This document shows, piece by piece, positions 23,807 to 32,385 of a stretch of 64,000 bases of DNA. The translations under genes and the position numbers were made by a program. Below the pieces are notes generated by a model. It did not search any database. It saw nothing but the letters and a program-made list of their open reading frames with translations, and was not told where the DNA came from. Location of the stretch: positions 1-64,000 of the forward strand of contig JAFLCG010000007.1 in NCBI GenBank assembly GCA_017303635.1. Reading direction: 5' to 3'. Each line of letters begins with the position of its first letter. The first letter of the stretch is position 1. The stretch is from Anaerolineae bacterium (GTDB lineage: Bacteria > Chloroflexota > Anaerolineae > Aggregatilineales > Phototrophicaceae).

Positions 23807-25378
23807 TCAATCCCAGGCCTGCCAGCCCTGTTCATAGGCGCGGGGCAGGATGGGGTTATCGAGGGTGTTGATGCCGGTGGGAATCTCCGCCATATCTGGG
23901 TCGAAGATGAGCGCCGCGATCAACACCCCCTCGGTCAGATATTGCAGCGGGATGCCCTCCGGTACGGTCACGCTCGGCGGGCGAATCGGCGTTGCAATGA
24001 CGAACCCCCATTCCCCGAACGACGGCACATGAGTCCGCAGCGGCAAAATCTCAAAACCGGAATCCGCAATGGTATGGGCAATCATCCAGTAGGCTTCCCG
24101 GACAAAGTAGGGTGAGGCCGCCTGCGTAATAAAAGCGCCATCCGGTTGCAGACGCTCCCGTAAGAGGGTGTAGAACTGGCGACTGTAGAGCTTACTCAAA
24201 GACTCGTTATTCGGGTCAGGCAAATCAGCGATGATGACCGGGTATAGATCATCACTTTGCTGAATGAAAGTGAACGCATCAGCATTGATGATTTCCACAC
24301 GAGGATCGCTGAGCGCGTCCTGATTGATTTCGAGCATCGGGCCATACGTGCGGGCCATATCGGTCATGGCCGGGTCGAGGTCAACGATGGTGATGCGTTC
24401 GACTTCCGGGTATTTGAGCAGTTGACGAGCAACCAGTCCATCGCCGCCGCCGAGCACCAGCACGTGATCCCGAACACGAGCCGCCGTCATAACGGGGTGG
24501 ACCAGCATCTCGTGATAGCGATACTCATCCCGGCTGCTGAACTGTAGATTACCATTCAGGTAAAGGCGGGTATCCCGTTCATTGCGGGTGATGACCAAGC
24601 GCTGATAGGTACTTTGCTCCCGGTAAACGATCAGGTCCCCGTATAACTGCTGTTCAAAAACATTCACCCACCAGGCAGAAAACGCGACACCCGCAATCAT
24701 CAACAGGCTGATGGCACCCGCCCCAAGGCTCAGATTGCGGAGGGCACGGATGCTCAGGCGTTCACGAAAGGTATAGAGGATCAGTGCCCCTACGCCGACA
24801 TTGAACAAGCCGGTCAGGAAGCCCGTCTGATTGACTCCCAACAGCGGGAGCAAAATGATCGGGAAGGCCAGCGACCCAATGAGCGCACCGATGTAGTCAA
24901 TGGAGAGAATATCCGCCAGGGCATGACCAAGATTGGCACGAGTGGCCACAATGCGGGTCAACAGGGGAATTTCCAGCCCCACGCAAATGCCAATCGCGAA
25001 GATGACCACGATCATCACCGGATAGTAGTAGGCAAAACCAACTGAATAAGTCGCATAGAGGATGGCGGCTGCCGAACCCCCAAAGAGACCCGTCAGCAGT
25101 TCAATGATGATGAACCAGCGGAGTTCGTTCGCCTGAATGCGGCGGGACAATAGCGCCCCCACCCCCATCGCAAACAGGAATAAGCCAATGGTGATCGAAA
25201 ACTGGGTAACGCTGTCGCCCAGCAAATAGCTGGAGAGCGTACCAACAATCAACTCATAGATGAGCGCACAGATCGAAATAATCAGGACGGAAACGAGCAG
25301 TGTAGCCCGTTCCCGCCGGGTAATCGGTTGCAGATCGAGCGCGGTTGGCTCACTTACCACTATTCGGCCCACCGCCAA
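23807..25378 (-). CDS. Membrane-fused spermidine/spermine synthase-like aminopropyltransferase
   Basis: 523 aa. The N-terminal ~215 residues carry about seven membrane helices; residues ~240-450 form a spermidine-synthase-type Rossmann domain: 'YQRLVITR...LYLNGNLQFSSRDEYRYHEMLVHP', 'VLVLGGGDGLVARQLLKYPEVERITIVDLDP', 'ADLPDPNNESLSKLYSRQFY'. Aminopropyl transfer is predicted, acceptor unknown. The open frame starts at TTG 25378, overlapping the small gene upstream by 29 bp; GTG at 25360 is an alternative with a shorter overlap. Appears to be the last gene of a four-gene operon with two DUF4178 genes. Confidence 0.85.
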   Translation of the reverse strand: MAVGRIVVSEPTALDLQPITRRERATLLVSVLIISICALIYELIVGTLSSYLLGDSVTQFSITIGLFLFAMGVGALLSRRIQANELRWFIIIELLTGLFGGSAAAILYATYSVGFAYYYPVMIVVIFAIGICVGLEIPLLTRIVATRANLGHALADILSIDYIGALIGSLAFPIILLPLLGVNQTGFLTGLFNVGVGALILYTFRERLSIRALRNLSLGAGAISLLMIAGVAFSAWWVNVFEQQLYGDLIVYREQSTYQRLVITRNERDTRLYLNGNLQFSSRDEYRYHEMLVHPVMTAARVRDHVLVLGGGDGLVARQLLKYPEVERITIVDLDPAMTDMARTYGPMLEINQDALSDPRVEIINADAFTFIQQSDDLYPVIIADLPDPNNESLSKLYSRQFYTLLRERLQPDGAFITQAASPYFVREAYWMIAHTIADSGFEILPLRTHVPSFGEWGFVIATPIRPPSVTVPEGIPLQYLTEGVLIAALIFDPDMAEIPTGINTLDNPILPRAYEQGWQAWD

Positions 25379-25526
25379 TGACCAGCGGCCCGCCGATACT
25401 CCCGACGCGAGCCGACGGCCCGCCAGTTTGAATCAGACCCACGCCGCTGTAACCCGCATAAGCCGCGCTCACCAAGGCCAGCGAAAAGATGATAAACACG
25501 ACTACGAGAACAACAGTTTTACCCAT
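25350..25526 (-). CDS. Small single-pass membrane protein with Gly-rich tail
   Basis: 58 aa: one N-terminal hydrophobic segment ('VVLVVVFIIFSLALVSAAYA', signal- or anchor-like) and a Gly/Pro/Ser-rich tail ending GGGPNSGK. No family recognised. The ATG at 25526 lies 4 bp after the stop of the DUF4178 gene and the 3' end overlaps the aminopropyltransferase gene, so it is embedded in the operon and likely real. Confidence 0.65.
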   Translation of the reverse strand: MGKTVVLVVVFIIFSLALVSAAYAGYSGVGLIQTGGPSARVGSIGGPLVIGGGPNSGK

Positions 25527-25530
25527 TAGC

Positions 25531-26772
25531 TCAGCCCTTTGACTTGATACCGAGGAATAAGGCAATTGCACCGATGGCACCGGCCGCCGCACTAAAGATC
25601 AGCAATGGCAAGGCGGACAGGTGCCGGTCACGCACCTGGAGTTTGACATCCATAGATGGCAAATTGCTCGCCGCATCCAGTTCGAGTTCGATGGTATGTT
25701 GGCCCGACTGAAAGGGCACAAAGGCATCTTCGCCGCTGGTCTGCTGCTCACGCCAGAATTCACCTTCATCCACGCCCGTTTCGTGCCAGAATTCCGGGAA
25801 GGATACGACGGTCTCGGTCTCATCAGGCGATATGACGCTGACTTCCAGGTCATTGAAGGTATTCTCCGACATGGTCGTCAACAATTCCAGATTAAAGAGC
25901 ACTGGACGATTCGGATACTCGAAATTGACGGTAATCGGCTGAGGTGTACCGGCTTGTAGCGAAAGCTGCTGATCAACCAAGACCGTTCCACGGCCCATCA
26001 TCCAGAATACCCCTGCCAGCAGCACTCCCGCGACAGCAAAGACCAGCAGCATCACCCCAACTTCCATGCCGAGGTTGCGCCGAGAAGCTGCATATTCTTT
26101 AGCAGCTTCCTCACCCAACATGGCCTTGATGGTATTCTGATCAAGGACGCGCCCTTCATGGAATTCGAGTTCAGAATCGGTGGCCTGCACGCTGTAGAGT
26201 TTGCCCTCCCCCTGCCCCTCGATCATGGTGAGCAAGTCACCCCGTTTCGCGCGCCAGGTCAGTTCACCTTCAACACCCATGATACGAGCCGGATAGCGCT
26301 CGACCACACGCGCCGTCTTGCCGGGGCCAACTGGAATAGTCATATCCCGGTGAACATCAAAGGCCTCGCGGATGCGGAGCCGGTTGAACAACACCAGGCC
26401 ATGCTCATCCAGCGAAAGCCAGATCATCCGACCGTCCTGGCTGCCCAACAACCATTCGTTCCACGTCCAGCGGTCACTGGTTTCTTCCGGGTCCCATCCT
26501 TGATAGATCACGCGTCCCAGCACGAAGTATTTGACGTTCTCGATGGTCAGGATTTGGCCGATTCGGATGGGCACGCGGGGAGTCGGCAGTTTGCTGCCCG
26601 CACTCCAGGTCAAACCATCGGGGCCATCGTTAATCGCACTGTGGCAGGATTTACAGACAAGCGTTTGCACGTCAGGCGTCAACTGCTGCACCGGACTGGC
26701 ACATTTAGGACATTTAATTTCGCGCAGCACCGGTCGCTGCATATCAGAAGCTGATGTGATGTTCTGAGCCAT
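25531..26772 (-). CDS. DUF4178 protein with zinc ribbon and two membrane helices
   Basis: 413 aa. N-terminal zinc ribbon (CPKC ... CKSC, residues ~20-45); DUF4178 core ~65-215 with 'FVLGRVIYQGWDPEETSDRWTWNEWLL' and a tail resembling 'GELTWRAKRGDLLTMIEGQGEGKLYSVQ'; a membrane helix near 235-255; an extracytoplasmic beta-rich region; a second helix at the C-terminus ('LLIFSAAAGAIGAIALFLGI'). Function unknown. It follows the other DUF4178 gene by 9 bp. Confidence 0.8.
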   Translation of the reverse strand: MAQNITSASDMQRPVLREIKCPKCASPVQQLTPDVQTLVCKSCHSAINDGPDGLTWSAGSKLPTPRVPIRIGQILTIENVKYFVLGRVIYQGWDPEETSDRWTWNEWLLGSQDGRMIWLSLDEHGLVLFNRLRIREAFDVHRDMTIPVGPGKTARVVERYPARIMGVEGELTWRAKRGDLLTMIEGQGEGKLYSVQATDSELEFHEGRVLDQNTIKAMLGEEAAKEYAASRRNLGMEVGVMLLVFAVAGVLLAGVFWMMGRGTVLVDQQLSLQAGTPQPITVNFEYPNRPVLFNLELLTTMSENTFNDLEVSVISPDETETVVSFPEFWHETGVDEGEFWREQQTSGEDAFVPFQSGQHTIELELDAASNLPSMDVKLQVRDRHLSALPLLIFSAAAGAIGAIALFLGIKSKG

Positions 26773-26781
26773 AATTGCCTA

Positions 26782-27390
26782 CTATTTCAATATCAATTCG
26801 TGATGTTCGAGGTCGTCCCCAACCGAGAGTTCAATCTCATCCTGCCAGTAGTTCACGCTGACGGAGCGATTATCAGCCCCGCCCTGCACGTAACCAAAAT
26901 CACCCTGTAAGGGAAAGACGGAGGCGAACTGTCCTTCACTGCCACTGACTTTAGCACGGCGCTTTTCGGTCACAAAGACATTGTAGGCGTTCACCTGCAT
27001 GGTGCCACCAACCCGCACCTGATCGTAGGCCGGAATTGCTCCCTTGACCCGTTCACGGCGATAGAGTGTCCAGTAACCCTCGTCCTCTTCCAACCAATCC
27101 GGCGGTGCACCATCCGTCCAGCCAATCTGCCATTCATCCCAGTAGCCCTCGGCATACTGGTACCGGATACGGCCCAACACCGTGAAGCTGCGTCCGCGCA
27201 ACGTTCCAGGCATCCCCACCTGGAGGCGCGACGGATAATTTGCCAGAGAAGCACTCTGGCCCGTAGGGTCCAGGGTATCGCTGCCGCTGACCAGATAATT
27301 GGTGCTGCAAAAGGGGCAGGTAATGGTTCGGATAAATTGATTTTCGATCTGAAGGGCGCCGCCACAATTATTACAGGTTAAGGTCTTCAC
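26782..27390 (-). CDS. DUF4178 protein, short form with zinc ribbon
   Basis: 202 aa. Zinc ribbon CNNC ... CPFC at the N-terminus, then one DUF4178 domain ('FTVLGRIRYQYAEGYWDEWQIGWTDG', 'YDQVRVGGTMQVNAYNVFVTEKRRAKVSGSEG'). No membrane helix. First gene of the operon DUF4178-DUF4178-small membrane protein-aminopropyltransferase. GGAGC precedes the ATG. Divergent from the LacI operon across 234 bp. Confidence 0.8.
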   Translation of the reverse strand: MKTLTCNNCGGALQIENQFIRTITCPFCSTNYLVSGSDTLDPTGQSASLANYPSRLQVGMPGTLRGRSFTVLGRIRYQYAEGYWDEWQIGWTDGAPPDWLEEDEGYWTLYRRERVKGAIPAYDQVRVGGTMQVNAYNVFVTEKRRAKVSGSEGQFASVFPLQGDFGYVQGGADNRSVSVNYWQDEIELSVGDDLEHHELILK

Positions 27391-27529
27391 ATGGCTGCTC
27401 CGGTATAGCAGTGATTAAATTCATGCTCACAGTATAGCATCGGTCTGGTTTGCGGCGTCCTTAATCCGTTCAAACTACCTCTGGCAACCTGAAAAACAGA
27501 TTATGGATAAAATGCCCAAAGCAAAATGC

Positions 27530-27558
27530 TTGACAGAAATTTAAAACTCATCTATCGT
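27530..27558 (+). promoter_or_regulatory. Promoter of the carbohydrate operon
   Basis: TTGACA (27530-27535), 17-bp spacer, TATCGT (27553-27558). The LacI-type operator begins 11 bp after the -10 box, so repressor binding would block transcription start. Confidence 0.65.
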
Positions 27559-27568
27559 TAATGCAACT

Positions 27569-27586
27569 TCTGGGAGCGCTCCCAGA
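27569..27586. promoter_or_regulatory. LacI-family operator
   Basis: TCTGGGAGCGCTCCCAGA is a perfect 18-bp palindrome with the central CG step typical of LacI/GalR operators. It lies between the promoter and the lacI-type gene, implying autoregulation. Confidence 0.8.
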
Positions 27587-27624
27587 GATAGATCAAAAAC
27601 ATATCTGAATAAGCGCACCTTTTA

Positions 27625-28635
27625 ATGAAACTCGAAGATATTGCCAAAAAAGCTAAAGTTTCTCGCTCGACAGCCTCACGGGTCATCAACAATGATCGTT
27701 ATGTGAGCGCCGATGCCCGTCAACGGGTACTCAAAGTCATCGAGCAGGAACAATTTGAACCCAATCCGGCAGCGCGGACGTTGGTCACACGCCGTTCGAA
27801 TATTATCGGCGTAGCCATCCCGCAAACCGCGAATGTCTTTTTTGGTGATAACAGCTACTACCCCATGCTGCTGCAAGGCATTGCAGAAGCTGTCAATAAA
27901 AGCGACCACGCCATGCTGCTCTGGCTGGCCGAGTCTCATGAAGTGCGCGATGTTTTTGCCAAGCGGGTGGTGCGTCACCGGCAACCGGATGGTCTCATCC
28001 TGACTTCAGTGGTTGACCGTGACCCCCTCTTTGAGTACATGGTCAAACATAACCGCAGCTTCGTCATGGTCGAAACGCCGCCTGCCTACGCTGACCGGGT
28101 GAGCTACGTGACGATTGATAATGTGGGGGCCGCTGCCGAAGCTACCCGACACCTTATCCAGATCGGTCGCAAACGCATTGCCCATATCACCGGGCAACTG
28201 ACCATTCAGGATGGCATTGATCGCTTAAAGGGCTTCCGTCAAACCGTGGCAGAGGCAGGACTACTGTACGAAGAGCTCATCAAACCGGGCATGTTTGCGG
28301 CTGAATTCGGTTATCGACTGATGCAGGAACTGATCCCGCTGCGCCCGGACGCCGTGTTTTGCGGCGGTGATACTGCCGCGATTGGGGCCATCCGCGCCAT
28401 CCATGAAGCCGGACTGCGAGTCCCGGATGATATTGCCGTCGTCGGGTTTGACGACCTGGATGTAGCCACCAAGATTACCCCCGCGCTGACCACTATTCGT
28501 CACCGCGTTATGGACATTGGTTCAACGGCCGCCCGTCTGCTTATCGACTTGCTCGACGGGCGGCTTGAACATCCCCATCATTTCGTAATGCCCACCGAGC
28601 TGGTTATCCGCGGCTCGACTGGAGGACAGGGATAA
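27625..28635 (+). CDS. LacI-family transcriptional regulator
   Basis: 336 aa. Helix-turn-helix at residues 1-50 ('MKLEDIAKKAKVSRSTASRVINN') with the hinge 'NPAARTLVTRRSNIIGVAIP', then a periplasmic-binding-protein-like effector domain with 'DAVFCGGDTAAIGAIRAIHEAGLRVPDDIAVVGFDDLD'. Probably represses the downstream sugar-uptake and glycosidase genes until a sugar binds; the inducer is unknown. The first gene of a ten-gene same-strand run ending at the terminator at 39961. Confidence 0.95.
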   Translation: MKLEDIAKKAKVSRSTASRVINNDRYVSADARQRVLKVIEQEQFEPNPAARTLVTRRSNIIGVAIPQTANVFFGDNSYYPMLLQGIAEAVNKSDHAMLLWLAESHEVRDVFAKRVVRHRQPDGLILTSVVDRDPLFEYMVKHNRSFVMVETPPAYADRVSYVTIDNVGAAAEATRHLIQIGRKRIAHITGQLTIQDGIDRLKGFRQTVAEAGLLYEELIKPGMFAAEFGYRLMQELIPLRPDAVFCGGDTAAIGAIRAIHEAGLRVPDDIAVVGFDDLDVATKITPALTTIRHRVMDIGSTAARLLIDLLDGRLEHPHHFVMPTELVIRGSTGGQG

Positions 28636-28714
28636 GGAGGATGCTACCACGCAACAATTGACCATTACAACCCGTAACTCAAGTGTTCTATTTAAGGCTC
28701 GTGGAGGATTAGTC

Positions 28715-30100
28715 ATGCAGAAGAAATTCGTTCTCGTAGCGGCCCTCGCCATTCTGGCGCTGGTTCTGGTTGTCGCCCCGGCGGCAGCGCAGGATAAGGT
28801 CACCGTCACCTGGTTTGTCGGTCTGGGTACCGGCAGCAACGCCGAACAAATTGAAGTTCAAAACAAGGTTGTTGAAGAATTCAACGCCAGCCAGAATGAA
28901 ATTGAACTGGTCATTAGTATTGCTTCCGCCAATGAAGCGGCTGACGATCTCTTCACCACCCTGGTGGCTGGTGGCACCCCGCCGGACATCGTGGGCCCGA
29001 TCGGCGTTGGCGGTTCCAACCGCTATGCCGACCTGTGGGCTGACCTGCAGCCGCTGGTTGACAGCACCGGTTATGATCTGAGCGTCTTCGATCCGGCGCT
29101 GGTCGACCTGTACCGCAATGCTGAAGGTCAACTGCTCGGCATTCCGTTCGCCGTGTTCCCCAGCATCACCTACTACAACCCCGGCCTGTTCGACGAAGCC
29201 GGCCTGAACTACCCGCCCCAGGAATTCGGTGCGCCCTATGTCATGCCCGATGGCACCGAAGTGCCCTGGAACTATGAAACCGCCGCCGAAATCGCCAAGA
29301 TCCTGACCGTCGATGCCAACGGCAATGACGCCACCATGGAAGGCTTTGACCCAGCCAGCATTCAGCAGTTCGGTCTGAACTTCCAGTGGGCACGCTTGCG
29401 CCTGATGTGGACCAACATCCAGCCGGAAGACTGGTACGACGAAGCCAGCAACACCGTGACGATCCCTGAAAGCTGGCGTACCGCCACCCAGTGGATCCAC
29501 GACGCGGTCTGGACCAGCCACTTCATGCCCAACGCCACCTATGATGCCAGCGAAGCTTTCGGCAGCGGCAATGCCTACTCCTCCGGCAAGCTCGCTATGG
29601 CGATCACCCCGCTGTGGTACACCTGCTGCCTCGGCAACTCGGTCGGCAACTTCGAATGGGACCTGGCCGTTGTTCCCCAGAGCCTCGATGGTGAATATCA
29701 TGTGGCGACCGATGCCGACACCTTCCGTATGCTGAAGGACGGCGCGAACCCAGAAGCGGCCTTCACCGTTCTGCAGTACCTGCTGAACGAAGCCGTCCCC
29801 AGCCTGGCCCCGACCTACGGTGCCTTCCCTGCCCGCCCGTCTGCCCAGCAAGCCTGGATCGACAGCAAGAATGCTCAGTTCGACTGGGGCATCAACTGGC
29901 AGGTCGCGGTGGACAGCCTGGCCTACAACAACCCCGGCAACATGCACCACGAATCTAACATGGCCAACTATGGCAAGGCGACCGATGCAGTGTTTGCCTT
30001 CCAGACCATGTTGTTCAGCGATGCCGGTCAGAGCATCGATGTAGGAGCTGCACTGGACGAACTGCAAGCCGAAGTGCAAGCCATCGTCGAAGAGTCATAA
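28715..30100 (+). CDS. Sugar ABC transporter substrate-binding protein
   Basis: 461 aa. Signal peptide residues 1-26 ('VLVAALAILALVLVVAPAAA'), then a family 1 (MalE-like) solute-binding fold: 'NAEQIEVQNKVVEEFNASQ', 'GTPPDIVGPIGV', 'GIPFAVFPSITYYNPGLFDEAGL'. Trp/Tyr-rich, consistent with a glycan or oligosaccharide ligand. GGAGG lies before the ATG at 28715. A hairpin after the gene probably keeps its message more abundant than that of the permeases. Confidence 0.93.
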   Translation: MQKKFVLVAALAILALVLVVAPAAAQDKVTVTWFVGLGTGSNAEQIEVQNKVVEEFNASQNEIELVISIASANEAADDLFTTLVAGGTPPDIVGPIGVGGSNRYADLWADLQPLVDSTGYDLSVFDPALVDLYRNAEGQLLGIPFAVFPSITYYNPGLFDEAGLNYPPQEFGAPYVMPDGTEVPWNYETAAEIAKILTVDANGNDATMEGFDPASIQQFGLNFQWARLRLMWTNIQPEDWYDEASNTVTIPESWRTATQWIHDAVWTSHFMPNATYDASEAFGSGNAYSSGKLAMAITPLWYTCCLGNSVGNFEWDLAVVPQSLDGEYHVATDADTFRMLKDGANPEAAFTVLQYLLNEAVPSLAPTYGAFPARPSAQQAWIDSKNAQFDWGINWQVAVDSLAYNNPGNMHHESNMANYGKATDAVFAFQTMLFSDAGQSIDVGAALDELQAEVQAIVEES

Positions 30101-30125
30101 CGACTTCTCGACACCTGACTAGTCA

Positions 30126-30147
30126 GTGGGGGACAAGGGTCCCCCAC
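30126..30147 (+). other. Stabilising/attenuating hairpin after the binding-protein gene
   Basis: GTGGGGGAC (30126-30134) pairs with GTCCCCCAC (30139-30147), 9 bp perfect, no T-tract. Such hairpins between binding-protein and permease genes commonly adjust relative expression. Confidence 0.6.
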
Positions 30148-30275
30148 CCTCGAATGAAAATATGCAAGGTTTGACCAAAACAGGAATTGTTGCGACCAAA
30201 GCAAACTATCCATTTGCCTCGTGTCCATGATTGATAAGCTGGGTTAGCGGGCGATGCCGTTAAGGAGTGGATGTT

Positions 30276-31235
30276 ATGAGCAGTGTAGATGCCACAAGGG
30301 TGATGCCACCTCAGGAAGTGGCACCCCAACGCAAGAAGGCTACGCTGGAACAACAACAGCGTCGTTGGGGATGGATTTTCCTTTCGCCCTGGATCATTGG
30401 TTTCGTCGTTTTCACCGCCGCGCCAATCATCGCTTCGTTGATTTTCACATTCACCGACTTCAATCTGGGGCAGTCGGAAATCAACTTTGTTGGATTGAAG
30501 AACTGGGAGCGGTTGCTCAATGATCCGTTAGCGCTGACGGCGCTCGGTGTCACCCTTAAGTTCGCCCTGATTGCAGTCCCAGTCGGTATTCTGGTACCTC
30601 TGGGCATGGCTGCTCTGCTCAATTCCAAAGCCCTCGCCGGTAAACCCCTCTGGCGTACACTCTTCTATCTGCCCTATATGGTGCCGGCTGTCTCTGCGAT
30701 TTTCGTCTGGCAGAGCTTCCTGAATGGGCAAACGGGCTGGTTGAACCGCATCCTGCGCGGGTTAGGCATCGCTGATCCACCAAACTGGTTTCAGGATGAA
30801 ACCTGGATTTTGCAAGCCTTTATCCTGATCGGCGTCTGGGGTGTCGGCAATGCGATGCTGACCATGCTGGCAACCATGCAGGGTGTACCCACCGAACTGT
30901 ATGAAGCAGCGGACGTCGATGGTGCCAGCGGCTTTACCAAATTCCTGCGGATCACCCTGCCACTGATTTCGCCAGTCATCTTCTATAACCTGGTTCTGAG
31001 TGTCATCGGATTGATGCAGTATTTTGAAATTCCCTATATTGCGACACGCGGTACAGGACACCCTGGCACTTCAGCCTATTTCTTTAACATGCACCTCTAC
31101 AAGGAAGCTTTCACCTTCTTTGATATGGGCTATGGGGCGACCCTGGCCTGGCTCATCTTCATCATTGCACTCCTTTTAACAGTGATCCTGTTTGTTACCT
31201 CCCGGCGCTGGGTGTATTACACGAGCGGAGATTAA
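30276..31235 (+). CDS. Sugar ABC transporter permease (MalF-like)
   Basis: 319 aa, six membrane helices. The cytoplasmic EAA loop is present: 'YEAADVDGASGFTKFLRITLPLISP'. The ATG at 30276 is 8 nt from AAGGAG; a GTG nine bases upstream is in frame but sits inside that ribosome site. Pairs with the permease starting 3 bp after its stop. No ATPase gene is in the operon, so a shared MsmK/UgpC-type ATPase elsewhere is likely. Confidence 0.93.
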   Translation: MSSVDATRVMPPQEVAPQRKKATLEQQQRRWGWIFLSPWIIGFVVFTAAPIIASLIFTFTDFNLGQSEINFVGLKNWERLLNDPLALTALGVTLKFALIAVPVGILVPLGMAALLNSKALAGKPLWRTLFYLPYMVPAVSAIFVWQSFLNGQTGWLNRILRGLGIADPPNWFQDETWILQAFILIGVWGVGNAMLTMLATMQGVPTELYEAADVDGASGFTKFLRITLPLISPVIFYNLVLSVIGLMQYFEIPYIATRGTGHPGTSAYFFNMHLYKEAFTFFDMGYGATLAWLIFIIALLLTVILFVTSRRWVYYTSGD

Positions 31236-31238
31236 CCC

Positions 31239-32321
31239 ATGGCAACCGCAACCTACTCCAAAGCAGTTAATACTTCGCCCTTCTACAGCCTGCAACTGCG
31301 CCGCTTCGCCGTGGTGTCCCTGGTTACGCTGCTGGCGCTGACGATCACGGTGTTCTACCTGATGCCGTTCGGCAATATGACCCTGCTGGCAATCAAAAGC
31401 CGGGATCAAATCGCCGCCGGGGTCGATGGGTCGATCCTGCCGCTAGAGCCACAGTTATTCAATTACGAAGGTGAAGATTACCCCGTCTATACCGTGCCGT
31501 TTGAAGACGGAACCGTTCGGGAACTGGCGCTGGTCAGGAAAGGTCGCCAGACCAGCCAATTTGTCGATCCAGCGAACCCGGCAGCCGGTCTGGTCGAGTG
31601 GGCCGGCAACTGGCGCGGTCTGACTGCAGTCTCGACCATCCAGCCCCATTTTGAGAACTTCAGTGAAGCCTGGGACATCATTAACTTCCCGCGGCTGTTC
31701 GGCAACACTCTAGGGATCGCGCTCATCGGCATGGCTGGCACGCTGCTCTCCAGCATCTGCGTGGCTTACGCCTTTGCCCGCTTCCCTATTCCGGGCAAGA
31801 ACATTCTGTTCCTGATCCTGATTGGCACAATCATCCTGCCGCGTCAGGTCACGCTCATCCCCACCTATGCCTTTTTCGCCACTATTGGCTGGACGGGATC
31901 GTGGCTGCCGCTGGTGGTGCCACACTTCTTCGCCAATGCGTATAACGTCTTCCTGCTGCGGCAGTTCTTCATGACCCTGCCGCGTGAACTGGACGAAGCG
32001 GCCATGATCGACGGTGCGACACCGTTTGAAGTCCTATACCGGGTGATTATCCCGCAATCCTGGCCAGCAATTATCTCGGTCAGTTTGTTCCACTTCATTT
32101 TCGCCTGGAATGACTTCTTCGGCCCGTTGATTTACCTGCTGGGCAAGCCTGAACTGCAACCCATCTCGGTGGGTGTACAGACCTTCAACTTCCAGTATGG
32201 TCAACGGCCTGAACTGGTCCAGGCCACTTCGCTGATGGCAATGGTACTACCGCTGGTGATCTTCTTCCTCGCTCAGCGCGTCTTCATGCGCGGCGTCGTC
32301 ATCACCGGCGTGGAAAAGTAA
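31239..32321 (+). CDS. Sugar ABC transporter permease (MalG-like) with enlarged external loop
   Basis: 360 aa, longer than the ~275-300 aa usual for the family. EAA loop 'DEAAMIDGATPFEVLYRVIIPQSWP' present, and the end 'LAQRVFMRGVVITGVEK' is typical. The extra length is an insertion of about 70 residues between the first and second helices (~62-140), hydrophilic with Gly/Asp/Thr, predicted outside the membrane where the binding protein docks. Confidence 0.92.
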   Translation: MATATYSKAVNTSPFYSLQLRRFAVVSLVTLLALTITVFYLMPFGNMTLLAIKSRDQIAAGVDGSILPLEPQLFNYEGEDYPVYTVPFEDGTVRELALVRKGRQTSQFVDPANPAAGLVEWAGNWRGLTAVSTIQPHFENFSEAWDIINFPRLFGNTLGIALIGMAGTLLSSICVAYAFARFPIPGKNILFLILIGTIILPRQVTLIPTYAFFATIGWTGSWLPLVVPHFFANAYNVFLLRQFFMTLPRELDEAAMIDGATPFEVLYRVIIPQSWPAIISVSLFHFIFAWNDFFGPLIYLLGKPELQPISVGVQTFNFQYGQRPELVQATSLMAMVLPLVIFFLAQRVFMRGVVITGVEK

Positions 32322-32333
32322 ACGTACATTCGA

Positions 32334-32364
32334 GAGGCTGAAGGAAACGTACCCCTTCAGCCTC
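32334..32364 (+). other. Hairpin between permease and glycosidase genes
   Basis: GAGGCTGAAGG (32334-32344) pairs with CCTTCAGCCTC (32354-32364), 11 bp perfect, followed by CTCATT. A partial terminator or message-processing hairpin inside the operon. Confidence 0.6.
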
Positions 32365-32385
32365 CTCATTCAACGAGACTCCATC

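Noticed and set aside
23807..25378. Ordinary soluble spermidine synthase SpeE
   Set aside because: The seven N-terminal membrane helices and DUF4178/DUF350 neighbours do not fit housekeeping SpeE, so no speE symbol was assigned.
28709..30079. 456-codon minus-strand frame opposite the ABC binding-protein gene
   Set aside because: Shadow of a high-GC gene: no ribosome site, unnatural composition, and the plus-strand frame has a clear family, signal peptide and operon position.
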